Shown: positions 33,251 through 44,944, counted from the stretch's first letter. The stretch: DNA of 64,000 nucleotides from Tupaia tana (GCA_026018925.1 JAKSZU010000009.1:39267194-39331193), one strand, 5' to 3'. A program made the numbers and translations. The notes: generated by a model from the letters alone, not told the origin.

Positions 33251-33531
33251 AAAGTACAACATTTATAATGTGACTATTCAGGATATGGGTATTGAGCACT
33301 GGAAGAAGTTACTTAGTGCAACTACCTGATGTTAAAGATCTGTAACCCAAAGACTAGAGATGGAAATGGTCTTGCCCAAAATCATGTGAATACTTGTTCT
33401 AATTACTAAGACTAGCATCTGGCTCCCTATCTCACATCCCACTGCTCTTTCAACTGCATGAATTTTTCCTTACAAGAAAGAGAAAGGGATCTCCATGTAA
33501 AACAAAATATTTTCTTAAAATGGAAACAGTA

Positions 33532-33613
33532 GGAGGCATTGTGGTTAAGGTGCTGGAGTTTCACATGGCCAGTTGAGGTTTGAGTCCTAGACCTGTGTGT
33601 GTGTGTGTGTGTA

Positions 33614-33646
<33 letters not shown>

Positions 33647-33800
33647 ATGCCCCAAATCCCAGGAGAATGAAAGAGAAGGGACTGTGCTCTAGGCATCCCA
33701 CCTGGGGAGTTAGTTCTCACTTTCCTTCTCTCTGTTTCTCTCTGTCTTTCTCACTGGCAAGCACACACACACTATGGGGGGAAAAACTGGGAAAAAAAAG
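33532..33800 (+). mobile_element. SINE-A, 5'-truncated, with (TG)n
   Basis: Begins inside the head at GGAGGCATTGTGGTTAAGG. It has B box GGTTTGAGTCC, a (TG)n and the usual TC-rich end. Flanks GAAACAGTAG and GAAACAATAG are a likely TSD. Confidence 0.87.
33593..33648 (+). repeat. (TG)n microsatellite inside a SINE
   Basis: About 55 bp of TG with two interruptions, at the same position in the element as the 12.3-kb tract. Confidence 0.95.
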
Positions 33801-34194
33801 AAACAATAGAAAAGTTTAAAGAAAGTGTTACTTTCATTATTTTAGGCAACATGATAAATTTAACATTTAATGCATTTATGGAGAGTTGTTAAAGGCACTG
33901 TGACTTGTGTATTCTGAACTTTGGTAGGCAGCATTAAGGTATTTCTTGCCTTCTGGCCTCTTTCCTTTCTCTAAGTTGTAGCCCTGTCACTGTTGAACAT
34001 TTAAGGAATATAAGTTTCTAGAGTCAAACAGTGACAGATACATTACAGAAACACATTCAGATTGGACAGTAAGTGCAGTGCTATGGTCCTGAACATTCCA
34101 CACAGGACACAGACTATGTGACATTATTACTTAGTTCCTATATGTTATCATCATAACATGTATAATAAATGTGGTATGGAGGGCTGGTTAAACA
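33801..34194. other. Unassigned DNA
   Basis: No supported feature. Confidence 0.4.
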
Positions 34195-35315
34195 CAGCTT
34201 ACATGTAAATGTACAAACACTAAAATGCCTTTACCTCTAAGATTTGAACAGATATTCCACCAAAGGAGATATTCAGATGGGAAATAAATTTATGAAAATA
34301 TGCTCAATGTCATTAGCTAAAAAAGAAATGCAAATAAAATTCATACTGAGATACAACTATACACCTACCAGAATGACTAAAGTTAAAAAGAAGATCACAA
34401 AGGCTGGCCCTCTGGCCTGGTAGTTAAGGGACCAAGATCCCACATGGCTGACTGAGCAATTCAAATTCTGGACTCAGACACTTGTAAAACATGCCAGGTT
34501 CTTGTGCATGCATGTCCCAAATCCCAAAGGGATAGAGGAATGGATGAGAAGGGGTTGGAGCATGACTACATCCCATTAGGGGGTACTTTCTCCTTCTCCA
34601 CCACTTTCTCTGTCTCTCTCTGGCAAGTGGATATGCCCTAAAGTTTTAAAAAAAGTGACCACAATAAGTACTGATGAAGATACACAGCAACTGAACTCTC
34701 TCATACATTGCTGGTGGAATTCAAAATGATACAACTACTTTAGAAAACAATTTGGCAGTTTCTTATGAAGTTAAATATAAACTTACCATGCAAAAGAGCA
34801 ATCTCTAAGAATTTATCCAAGAAATTGAAACATATGTCTAAAAAGACTTAAGCATGAATGTTTTCAGAAGCATTAATCATAATAACCCCAAACTGAAAGC
34901 AACCCAAGTGCCCATCAAGTGGTGATTAAATAGGCAAATTGTGATGTATCTATTCAGTATAATACTACTTCACAATGAAGAGAAACACTGCTGATATATG
35001 CCCCAACACAGATGAGTCTTAAACACATTATGCCAAGCTAAGTAAACTAGACACAAAAGACTGAATACTGCATAATAGTAATCATATGAAATTCCAGAAA
35101 AGACAAAACCATAGTGACGGAGAGCAGAAAATTGGTTTCTAGGGCACAGGTATGGGAGGGAGGAATTGATTGAAAAGAGGACCCAAGAAACATTTTGTGA
35201 TGATGGGATGTTCTCTATTTTGACTGCAGTGATGGCTACATGACATCAAGTTATATACTTAAAATTGGTAAATTTTATTATATGTAAGTTATACCTCTTT
35301 AAAGTGGGTTTTAAC
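34195..35315 (+). mobile_element. Old L1 3' end (L1M-like)
   Basis: Recognisable decayed ORF2 end and 3' UTR: ATGCTCAATGTCATTAGC, CATACTGAGATACAAC, TACATTGCTGGTGGAATTC, GCAACCCAAGTGCCCATCAAG, ATGAGTCTTAAACACATTATGC, GTTCTCTATTTTGACTGCAGTG. Interrupted by an old SINE-A. Confidence 0.88.
34401..34652 (+). mobile_element. Old SINE-A inserted in L1
   Basis: GGCTGGCCCTCTGGCCTGGTAGTTAAGGG head. The target repeat GATCACAA before reads GACCACAA after, an aged TSD. The middle (GGGATAGAGGAATGGATGAG) marks the old subfamily. Confidence 0.88.
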
Positions 35316-36618
35316 AATGTTTTGCTTCAAAAAGCTTTCCATATTAGTCAACTATAATGCTTTAAAGACTGATAGTTTGTTCCTCCCGTGGTGAAGTCCA
35401 TATCTAGGGGATGTCACATATCAAGTCATTATTGTTCATTAACAACTTGTGGATTTGTCTTTTCATCTAGCATTCAGTCCTCTGCTGTGATCTGTGGGAA
35501 TGGAATGTAACAGTACAATTGACTGAGAAGGAACAGATTGAGTGGCTAAGAGCAGAAAAGTTAGTAAGTGCTAGGGCTGGTATGTCATAACGAATGTTAT
35601 GTGCAGCAACGGGGTTAATACAGAACATGTGATATTGAAAGAGAGAATAAATTACAGGAGAATGAAAAGAAAGAGCAGGAGTATTTATTAAGTACCTGAT
35701 TGCTAATGCTTCTTAGATAGTAGGTCATTTAATTGCCAAAACAACACAAGAGCAAATACAATTATCATCAGGTAAGTTCAGAGATGGGGAAACCAAATAC
35801 AAAGAGGTGAGATAACTTGTGCAGATCACAGCCTACTGACTGTGGAAGAGTTGGTATTTAAAACTACATATACCTCCCAAAATATGTTGAAAGAATATAT
35901 TTTCTAAAATTCTCACCTTGAAAGTAAAGATGATCAACAGTTGCCACAAAAGATTTAATTTTTGTACTCTTGTACAAGCAATTCCTTGTTTTTACCTAAG
36001 TGACTCATAGGTTTAAAATTGAAAGTGACAAATCCAATTTACTGTAGAAATTTTCTAGAATTGAGATATATGAAGCTTGGGAGCTGGCTTCCAGTGGGTA
36101 ATCTGAAATAGTTATTGAGACTAAGCAAAACACTGAAAATGCAAGGCACAGAAATACTGTAATCTGAGTGATTAGCTTCAGAATTTAGTCCAGATCAAAG
36201 GAACCTTCCACAACAAACATGAAAGGCCAAGAAAACCACTTTCTTCCCATTACAAGGCCTCTGTTAAATAGCTATTTTTTTTATTCTTACTGAGTTAGAG
36301 AAAAAAGAGGATTCTAATTTTCGAGAATAATATGAATAGTCTTTAGCTTCTTTGATACTCAGAATTTACTGTCACCATGTATAGGTAGAATTATGTAATA
36401 TTAATTAACTTCAATTTCATATCCTGATATTTACACTTTCTAATTTTACCTCTGACTAGGCACATGGAACTTCCTTAAAACATTCACATGCCAACAGAAG
36501 AATTAAATTGGATACACATTTGTATCTTTAAAAAAATGAGATTATTGCCTTGTAAAACTTTCACTTTTAAATTATATCGTGAAATCATGACATAACAATT
36601 GAAATTAAGAAAGAAGGC
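35316..36618. other. Mostly unassigned; MIR-like relic inside
   Basis: 35680-35860 reads like an antisense MIR (TAGGTCATTTAATTGCC, GAGATGGGGAAACC, AACTTGTGCAGATCACAG). The remaining roughly 1.1 kb shows nothing recognisable. Confidence 0.5.
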
Positions 36619-36888
36619 AGGGCCTTTCAGGTACAACAGTTAAGCAGTGTGTAGAAGAAGTCAGATTCCATATGGCTAACCAGGATTCAAATTCCTACCC
36701 TGTTGACTTGAAAACATGCCAGGCAAGTGTATATGCCCAAGATTCTGGAAGAATGGGAAATTAGAGGGGACAAGATTGCAGCATGACCAGGCTCCATTGG
36801 AAGGTTATCTATTTCTTTTTCTGTCTATCTCTCATGCACACATGCACCTACTGGCATTAAAAAAAAAGAAATTAAAAAGGAAAGAAAT
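36619..36888 (+). mobile_element. Old SINE-A relative
   Basis: Head AGGGCCTTTCAGGTACAACAG, GATTCCATATGGCTAACC, end CTACTGGCATTAAAA. GAAATTAAGAAAG before and GAAATTAAGCAAG after suggest a TSD. Confidence 0.78.
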
Positions 36889-37030
36889 AAAGAAATTAAG
36901 CAAGCAAGCATTTCAATAACACTTGTCATGAAAATATATTAATTTCATTACTGACATCATCATATTTTAGGAATACTATTCATACCAAACTATCCTCATC
37001 AAGTAGCAACAACAAAGTTACTGGTTTTCT

Positions 37031-37291
37031 TTCTTTTTTTTTTTTTTTTTTGAGAAGTTTTTGCTATACGGCATGTGTGCTCGCCAGACAGACAGAGAGA
37101 CAGAAAGCAAGAAATCACCCCCCAGGGGGGATGGCCACGCTGCAATCTCTTCTCCTCCATTCTCCTCTCTGGGTCTTGGGCACGCATGCACACACGCCCG
37201 GCGTGAGTTTAAGCCACTGGGTCTGGGACTCAAACCGCGGTCAACTACATGGGAGTCCAGCGACATAGCTATTGTGCTAACTGCTGGTCCC
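37031..37291 (-). mobile_element. SINE-A, young, reverse orientation
   Basis: CpG-rich, GGGACCAGCAGTTAGCACAATAGC at the 5' end, T tract on the left. No convincing TSD was found. The right flank (37292-37390) is GC-richer than its surroundings. Confidence 0.92.
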
Positions 37292-38100
37292 GCCCTGTTT
37301 CTAAAAATGTGTCTGTCACGGCAGGGGGCATCCATCTGTGTGTCTTGGCCCTGTGTGCTCCTGTTCCTAGAACGCTGCTTAGTGGGTTTTCCTTGCCAAG
37401 AGCTGTTCCCTATGTATTTTAATAGTTGAAATACAACCCTGTTCATTTTCTGAGTGTGGAACACATTTTCAGGCAGGATTTCAGTTTTGGCTTCCTGTAT
37501 GTTTCTTTAATTTGTTTTTCTTTTTCTATTGTTTTCAATAATACCTGACTGTATTAATACACTAGTTCCTATCATTCTTTGTTTCCTGGCTATTATCTCA
37601 GCACTGTCTACAGAGAAAACTAACTCAGTAATCAGGGAAGCTGAGTAGTACAATTCATCAGGAATAAGATATGTGGAAAAACACCTGAAGCAAAGTGACT
37701 ACAAGATTTATTTAGCTTAAGTCAGGTAATATTGAAACCCTAGGGGCAATTATTAAGTACCAAGTGCCTAAAGAAGATGTCCTAGGGCTCATAGATTAAG
37801 GAGTCCAAAATCTTGAATTGAAGGGATGGAAATATATTCCACTTCTACCTCAAGACTTGAGTAGTGGTAGGAGGTCTATGTAAAAAGCTTTAAGGTGAAG
37901 ATAAATATATAGCAAGGACCCTAGTCAAGGTCTTATTCCACAGAAGAATATACTGGTTATGTAGTGTTCGGAAAATTATCATCTCTCTGAGCCTTAGTTT
38001 TCCAATCTGTTAAGTGGAATGAGCAGATATAGGAGTCTTATGGGAAAACATATGATTTCCCCTCAATTCATCTCCTTATAACAAAACAAAGCAAAAAGGA
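37292..38100. other. Mostly unassigned; MIR-like relic near the end
   Basis: 37955-38050 (ATGTAGTGTTCGG..., CTCTGAGCCTTAGTTTTCC, TCTGTTAAGTGGAATGAG) matches the MIR 3' centre. The rest has no supported feature. Confidence 0.5.
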
Positions 38101-38216
38101 GAATGGGGAGAAGAAGGAGGGAAGAAGAAGAAAGAGGAGAAGAAGGAGGAGGAGGAGGAGGAGGAAGAGGAGAAGAGGAGGAGGAAGAAGGAAGAGGAGG
38201 AAGACGAAGAAGAAGA
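38101..38216 (+). repeat. Purine-only GAA/GGA tract
   Basis: Nearly 115 bp of G and A on the plus strand, imperfect GAG/GAA repeats. Frames through it are poly-Glu or poly-Arg and not coding. Confidence 0.93.
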
Positions 38217-38265
38217 AGCTGCCAGGGAATTTTAAAAGAAATCTTCTCTAATAAAAGTATTCTGG

Positions 38266-38360
38266 CAGGCTGGAGCTGGAGGTGGATCATAGTGTGAAGA
38301 CCATGCTGGGGATACTTCTCTCTCTCTCTATTTCATTAAACAGATAAACTTTAAACTTTA
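38266..38360 (+). mobile_element. SINE-S fragment, 3' end only
   Basis: AGGCTGGAGCTGGAGG..., TCTCTCTCTCTATTTCATT and AACAGATAAACTTTAAAC match the 3' end of the 21.2 and 57.7-kb SINE-S copies. Confidence 0.45.
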
Positions 38361-38443
38361 AAAATGACACACCAAATATTCACATAAAAATCCTAAGTAA
38401 AATGTGAGTGAACAGAATCCAGCAGCACTTCAAATAATACTAC

Positions 38444-38725
38444 AGGATCAGCTCATAGCATAGTAGTTTGAAGCACCTGGACCTCACGTGGCCAAATGTA
38501 TGGTTACAGTCCCAGGCTCAGTGGCTTGAAACCCACACAGGTGTATGTGCGTGTGTGCCCCAAATCTCAAGAGGAGAATGGAGGAGAAGTGATTGCAGTA
38601 TGGCCTTTTCTCCTGGGGAGAGGGGTGATTTCTCACCTTCCTTATCTCTCTCTCTCTGTCTCTGTCTCTCCCTGGTGAGTGCACACACCCTATAGTAAAC
38701 TCAAAAAATAAAATAAAGAGAGAAA
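38444..38725 (+). mobile_element. SINE-A
   Basis: GGATCAGCTCATAGCATAGTAG head, CAGTGGCTTGAAACCC, GAGGAGAATGGAGGAGAAG, CTATAGTAAACTC end. CpGs are mostly lost. Confidence 0.86.
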
Positions 38726-39120
38726 AAAATTTAAAGAACAATACATTACAAACAAGTTTGGTTTATTCCAAGAATACAAATATAATTTTATATTAACAAA
38801 TCTGTTAATAAAATCCATCATATAAGTAAGTTTAAATAGAGAGAAAATTATATGATTACATACATGGATGAAGTGGCACTTAAAAATTAATCACTATTCT
38901 CAATGTTTTAAAAGTCAATAAAATAAGAATCAATAGTTACTTTTTTACTAGGCTTTTTATGATCACAGTTGAAAAGGCAAGCTACATCTTTGATGAGGAA
39001 ACTCTGATGGCATTCCCACTAAAGAGTAAGGCCAGGATGTCCACTAACAGAATCACTACTGAGCATAGTACTGACGTAATTACCTAACACAACAAAATCT
39101 AACAAAGATAATCAGAGATA
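38726..39120. other. Possible degraded L1-like DNA
   Basis: AATACATTACAAACAAG and AACAAATCTGTTAATAAAATCCATCATAT hint at decayed L1 ORF2 sequence, followed by TGGCATTCCCACTAAAG. Too weak to call firmly. Confidence 0.35.
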
Positions 39121-39378
39121 GGACCAGCAGATGGCATAACGGTTATGTGACTGAACTCCCACATGACTGACTATAGTTAGAATGTCTGACCCGACAACTT
39201 CAATCTCACACTGGGGGTGTGTTCTTGCTTGCTCAAAATCCTTAGGGGAGAATAGAGGAGAAGGAATTATGGCATGGCCATTCCCCCGCGAGGTGATTTC
39301 TCATTTTCTGTCTTTCTGTCTCCCTCTCTGTAGCAAAGACACATGCCCTACAGCAAAATTCTCTCTAAATAATAATAA
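39121..39378 (+). mobile_element. SINE-A
   Basis: GGACCAGCAGATGGCATAACGG head, GGGAGAATAGAGGAGAAGG middle, CTACAGCAAAATTCTCTC end. Flanks AATCAGAGATA / AATCAGATATA suggest a TSD. Confidence 0.88.
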
Positions 39379-39552
39379 TAAAATCAGATATAAAAAAGAA
39401 ACAAAACAGTGAAATTATCACCATTTTTAAATTAGGTTGTATATTTATAAAAAATAAAATATATTGGACAGTTACTATAAACGATAGTATAAATAAATTA
39501 AAGTAAATAAATCAAAAGCCTTTCTATATAAAACTAGTTAGAATATATAAAT

Positions 39553-39820
39553 GGGACCTGCTGGTGGCATGGTTGTTAAGGTGGCTGGAACTCACATGGC
39601 CAACTGTGCAGTTCGAGTCCCATTAACGACAGCTTGGAAAACAAACCAGCGGCTCATCCACGCATGCCGCAAATCCCAAGAAGACAAGAGAGGAGAAGGA
39701 ACTGCAGCATTGCCATATCCCTGGGAGATGTTTTCCCACTTCTCTTCTCTCTCTTTCTGCCTCTCCCCAGTGAACATATGCATCCTATGAAAATTTTTAT
39801 AAGTAATAATAAAATAAAAA
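39553..39820 (+). mobile_element. Old SINE-A with an exact TSD
   Basis: GGGACCTGCTGGTGGCATGG head, B box AGTTCGAGTCCC and CCTATGAAAATTT end. The TSD GAATATATAAATG is unchanged on both sides (from 39541 and from 39821), so this subfamily member is younger than its divergence suggests, or the TSD is unusually well kept. Confidence 0.9.
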
Positions 39821-39910
39821 GAATATATAAATGGAAGAGGAGACTAATTCACAATTACAAAGAGATACTTAAAAAGTAAAAGAGACTAAAGAGTGTTGAA
39901 AGAAATTCAC

Positions 39911-40159
39911 TTTTTCTTTTTAGGAGAGTTTTTTGCTATAGGGCTTATGTGCTTGCCAGAAAGACAGAGAGACAGAGAGCCAGGAATCATACCCTGGGGG
40001 GATGGCCACACCGCAATCCCTTCCCTCCATTCTCCTTTCGAGATCTTGGGCACGCATGCACACACACCCGTTGTGAGTTTAAGCCACTGGGTCCAGGACT
40101 CAAATCGTGGTTGACTACCTGGGATTCAGTGACATAGCCATTATGCCAACTGCTGTTCC
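39911..40159 (-). mobile_element. SINE-A, reverse orientation
   Basis: From GGAGAGTTTTTTGCTATAGGG back to GGAACAGCAGTTGGCATAATGG. Moderate CpG decay. Confidence 0.9.
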
Positions 40160-40279
40160 ATAAAATATTTCTAAAGGATACAAAAGTAGACATTAGCAAA
40201 GTTAAAAGACATGCCACAGGAATAGAAACATTCAACATTATTTTTTTGCTAAGTAAATTTATGAAACTATTACAATTTC

Positions 40280-40501
40280 TTTTTTAAGAATTATTTTATT
40301 TAACTTTATTTATTTATTTGTTTGTTTTTAATTTGACCAGAGAGGGACAGAGTGAGAGTGCGAGCAAGAGGGAGAATGAGAGAGAGAGAGAGAGAGAGGG
40401 AGAGGGAAATTGAGAAAGCAAGACACCAGGTCCAGGACTCTAACCACAGTTGGCCATGTGGGACTCCAGTGCCCTTAACCACCATACCACCTGCTGGTCC
40501 C
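40280..40501 (-). mobile_element. SINE-C, reverse orientation
   Basis: TTAATTTGACCAGAGAGGGAC, expanded (GA)n at 40378-40399, and the head GGACCAGCAGGTGGTATGG at its right. Aged TSD near TTACAATTTC / CTACAATTTC. Confidence 0.9.
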
Positions 40502-40517
40502 AAGTACTACAATTTCA

Positions 40518-40899
40518 ATAAAAAGACAATTTTTTTCTTCCATTTTGGAATTATAGAAGTGACTCTAAAATTTGTATGAAAAATTAAACCAAAAAGAACA
40601 GAAAGAAAACCTCTGAAAAAGGTAATTTGGGAAAGTATCCTTTTCACATATAAAAGCATATTTTTAAAGCCCTAATAACCCAACTAGTATGATACAGGTT
40701 CATGAATAGACATATAGACCAATGGAACAGGAACAGAAATTCTGTAATTAAATTCATATGTATATGGAAATATACTGTATGATAAAGGCACTATCTTAAA
40801 TCAGTGGGGATAATGTTGAATATTTCTGTAAATTATGTTGGAATAATTATGTAGCCATATGAAAAAAGGAGAGATGGATCCATACCAGTTCAATCAAAT
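40518..40899. other. Unassigned DNA
   Basis: ATGGAACAGGAACAG and similar words hint at L1 remains, but nothing is secure. Confidence 0.35.
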
Positions 40900-41306
40900 T
40901 TCTCCAGAGAAATAGCTATATACCCAAGAGAACTGATAATGTAATTTCAGTCCAAAAGTCGGCAGGCTTCAGATCGAAAAGGATCTATAGTTTAAGTTTG
41001 AATCTACAGGTGGAACAATGGACCAAAGTCTCAGCTCAAGGCAGTCAAGCAGGAGGCTCTTACTCAGTCCTTTTGTTGTATTCAGATCTTCAATGGATTG
41101 AATGAGGTTTATCCACATTATGGAAAAAAAAAAAACAACAACAACACTGTACTCAGCCTACCAATTCAGATGTTAAACTTATCCAGAACACTATTACACA
41201 CAGACATACTCAGAATGATGGCTAAACAAATATCTCACACACAGACATACTCAGAATGATGCTTACAACCCAGTCAACTTGATATATAAAATTAACCATC
41301 ACAAAC
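40900..41306 (+). repeat. Ancient mammalian repeat with a small internal tandem duplication
   Basis: CTCCAGAGAAATAGC, AGGCTTCAGATCGAAAAGG, TCAGCTCAAGGCAGTCAAGCAGG and GTCAACTTGATATATAAAATTAACCATC match a widespread old mammalian repeat whose family name I cannot assign. ACACAGACATACTCAGAATG occurs twice in tandem (about 41198 and 41239). Confidence 0.6.
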
Positions 41307-42329
41307 CTTATATTTTACACCAAGAAAAAATAAAAATGGTTAAGAATCTAATAAAGGCATGAAGAAGGTATTCCATGAAATACTTGAAGAAAATATGGAA
41401 TTAGAATCAACCTAAGAAAATCCTCTCCATTGTACATCATAGCCAGATTGGACAAAACTGCAGACAAAGACAAGATTCTAAAAATGGCAAGAGGAAAACA
41501 TCATGTTACTTACACAGAATATACTATTAGAATAACATAAGACCTCTCAACTGAAACAAGGCAAACAAGGAAAAAATGGGACGATATATTCAAAACACTA
41601 AAAGAAAAACTATTTCACTTAAGAATATTATACCTGACAAGACTTTCCTACATATGGGAAGAACAAAAAATATCATTCTCAGATAAACAAAAACTGAAAG
41701 AATTCACCAACACTAGACAGTTCTTTAAGAAGTACTGAAGGGAATATTATATTAGGAAAAGTAAAGAGAGACAAGTAAAAATAAGAAAACAAAAACAACC
41801 AATTAATGTTATTGATATTTGTGGACTTCTCCCTACCATTGTGTTAGGTATGGACAAGTCCACAAATATCAGTAACATTGAATATTAATGGATTAAACTC
41901 TCTAATACAAAAATTGACTGGCTGAATGGAAAAACAAACAAACAAAAACAGGAGCCTTCTATATGCTACAAACAAGAAACACACTTCATGGATAAAGACA
42001 AAATTATACTGAAAGTGAAGGCCTGGAAAATGATATTACATGTAAATTGAAATCAAAAAATAAAAAAAGCTGGAGGCACAATACTGATATCACACGGAAT
42101 AGACTTTAAGAAAATAACTGAAGAAGAGACAAAGGACACTATATATTACTGAAAGAACTAATTTACCAAGAAGATATAACATTTACTATGTACCCAGCAC
42201 TGGAGCACCAAAATACATGAAAGATAGGCTGCTTGATCTAAAAAAAGTAATAGAATGCAACACACAAATAATTGGGGATCTCAACACTCCACTGTCTGCT
42301 CTGAACAGGTTATCTAGACAAAATGTTAA

Positions 42330-42747
42330 GAGACTTGGCTCGCTCCAGCCCCCAGGCTTTGCATTGTGGAGGTGGGAGCCTCAGTAGAAGAGTAGGTGAC
42401 CGTGAGGAAGAGCTCGTCAGCTTGGCATTCCTTCCAGCTGGCCCGCAACCCCTGCCAAAGGCCATCGTCGTCGTCATCATCGTCATCATCATCATCATCA
42501 TCATCGTCATCATCATGGGTGAGACTTCCCATGGGATACAGACACAATTGTAACAGATGGGAAGCTTCTTAGTGGTCAAATGGATACATTGTTGGCTTTT
42601 TAAGTAGGAAATCGTTTTCTACAACTAAATTACTTGAATTGTTAGACAGCATAATCTCAGTTTGTATTAGTTTTTGGATGCTTCCATTGAGCAAGTGTAA
42701 CCATCCATGAAATGTGAATAAATGGAAAGTAAACAAACAACAAAAAA
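42330..42747 (+). pseudogene. Unidentified retrocopy inserted in the L1
   Basis: About 418 bp of non-L1 sequence splits the L1 endonuclease between LSALNRLSRQ-like codons and LNDIINQKD. The 5' half is much more GC-rich than its host and carries a TCATCATCG run. The 3' half is AT-rich like a 3' UTR and ends GAATAAATGG (AATAAA at 42717-42722), then an A-rich stretch. This is the anatomy of a processed mRNA copy in plus orientation. In one frame the run is about 16 Ser followed by WVRLPMGYRHNCNRWEAS and a stop, with one earlier stop at 42393. Other frames give poly-Ile or poly-His. I do not recognise the parent gene. The AAGAGA at both edges is only a weak TSD. Confidence 0.6.
42470..42516 (+). 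repeat. TCG/TCA trinucleotide run
   Basis: About 16 TCR triplets within the retrocopy. Depending on frame it reads as Ser, Ile/Val or His/Arg on plus and Asp on minus. Confidence 0.9.
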
Positions 42748-44776
42748 AGAGATACAGGATCTAAATGATATCATAAATCAAAAGGACTTTACAGACATTT
42801 ATAGAATTTTCCACCAAACAATCACAAGATATACATTTTTCACACCCCCTCATGGAACATTTTGGAAGATTGGCTACATGATAGGGCACAAAAAAGCCTT
42901 TACAAATTCAAAAGGATAGAAACTGTATCTAGCATCTTCTTCAACCACAATAGAATTAACCCTGAAATTAACTGCAGGAAAAACCCTAAAAAATACATGA
43001 AAACTAAACAACCTACTCTTGAATTACTTCACAACCATTGAAGAAATTAAGACCAAAGTCAAAAGATTCATTGAAACCATTGATAATGACCACATAAGTT
43101 TTCATAACGTATGGGACACAACAAAAGCAGTCAAAAGAGGGAAGTTCATAGCAATTAGTGCTCCCAAGAAAAAAAATGAAAAAGTGGCAAGGAGATAACC
43201 TAACAACACATCTCAGGGAACTGGCAAACAAAAACAAAACAAAAGCACAAAAAAAAAAATGCCAGGAGAAAAAAATAATACAGATTCAAGCAGAAATATA
43301 TGAAACAGGAATAATCAAACTATACAGAAAATAAATAAAACCAAAATCTTGTTCTTTAAGAAGATAAACAAAATTGACACACTTTTAGCTAAACTAATGA
43401 AGAAGAGCAGAAAAAAGAACCAGATAAATCTAATCAGCAATGAAGTAAATAATATTACAACAGGCATACCAGAAATGGTAATACCATGAGAAAATACTAC
43501 AAGCATCTCTATGCAAACAAACAAGACAACCTTGACAAGATGAACAAATTTCTGGAAACATAATCTGCAAAGATTGAATCAGAAAGATATAGAAATCCTG
43601 AATAGACAAATAACAAGCAATGAGATAAATCAATAATAATCTCTCAACAAAGAAAAGCCCAAGTTCTGATGGTTTCACTTCTGAATTCAATAAAACATTT
43701 AAAGATTGAATCCCATTCCACTCAAACTTTTTCTAAAGATCCAAAAGGAGCAAACCCTCCTAAATTCATTCTGTGAACCCTCCTTCACCCCTATTCCAAA
43801 AATAGAAAAGGGACATCACTAAAGAAGAAAATTACAGGCCAATATCCCTGATGAACACAGATGCAAAACTTCTTGATACTAGCAAATCACATTCAACAAC
43901 ACATTAAAAAGATTATACACCATGACCAGATTTGCTTTATTCCAGGCATGCAAGGGTGGTTCACATACACAAAACCATAAATATAATACCTAATATTAAC
44001 AGAATGAAAGATCAAATCATATGATTAGATGAATCAAAGCAGAACAAGCATTTGATAAAATTCATCATCCCTTCATCATTAAGACTCTCAGTAAAATCAG
44101 CATAGAAGGAACTTTTCTCAACACAATAAAAGACATATGTGAAAATCCCATAGCTGACATCATACTGAATGGGGGAAAACTGAAAGCTTTTTGACTAAAA
44201 TCTGGAATAAGACAAGGCTTCCCACTTTCTTCACTCCTTTACAGATAGTACTGGAAGTCCTGGCCAATGAAATTAGATGAGAAAATAAAATAAAAGGTAT
44301 TCAAATAGGGAAAGAAGAAGTGAATTTATCTTTGTTTGCAAATGATATGATTTTATATATGGAAAACCCAAAAGAATTAAACAACAAACAAACAAAACTC
44401 CTGGAAGTGATAAATTAATAAAGTGACAGGATTCAAAATCAATATATAAAAATCCATAGCATTTCTATACAGCAGCAATCAACAGACTGAGGTAGAATTG
44501 AAGAAAGCAATTCAATTTACAATAGCCACAAAATAAATAAGATATGTAGGAATAAATCTAACCAAAGAAGTCAAACACCTCTATAAGAAAACTATGAAAA
44601 AAAATTGTAAATAATAAAAAAAGTAGAAGGACATTCCATGTTTCTGGATTGGAAGAATTAACATAATCAAACTGTCAATTCTACCCAAATTAATTTACAA
44701 AGTTAATGCAATCACAGTCAAATTACCACAGATGTTCTTCACAGAATTAGAAAAATACAATTATAAAATTTGTCTG

Positions 44777-44944
44777 GACATTTATGGGACACAGAAATGG
44801 ATGACTATCTGTTGATGATAACATGTACAATATCTTCAACTTGAATGCTGTGAAATGTATTCATGTTGGGTAAATTCACTGTATAAGCTGTAGCAATGTA
44901 TACTGATTGAATGAATAAAATTTTAAAAAATTAAGGAAAGAAAT
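44777..44944 (+). mobile_element. Severely truncated L1 end inserted in L1
   Basis: 168 bp resembling the 3' UTR end of this L1 family (ATCTGTTGATGATAACATG, TGTATTCATGTTGGG; compare 46400-46470) with an AATAAAATTTTAAAA tail. The host motif AATTTGTCTG is repeated at 44767-44776 and around 44945-44954. ORF2 homology resumes afterwards. Confidence 0.82.

Noticed and set aside
37292..37400. Possible second case of 5' transduced sequence next to the SINE at 37.0 kb
   Set aside because: The flank is GC-richer, but no convincing TSD pair was found: TACTGGTTTTC against TAGTGGGTTTTC is too imperfect for such a young copy.
37061..37429. 122-codon frame extending beyond a SINE
   Set aside because: Two-thirds is SINE-A sequence and the rest is flank; no start context or conservation evidence.
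38063..38297. Poly-Glu/Arg or poly-Ser/Pro proteins across 38.1-38.3 kb
   Set aside because: They are a purine microsatellite read in several frames, with no flanking coding signal.
42326..42547. Minus-strand protein with a run of 17 Asp
   Set aside because: It runs antisense to a segment whose AATAAA and A-rich end define plus orientation. The run is a trinucleotide repeat.
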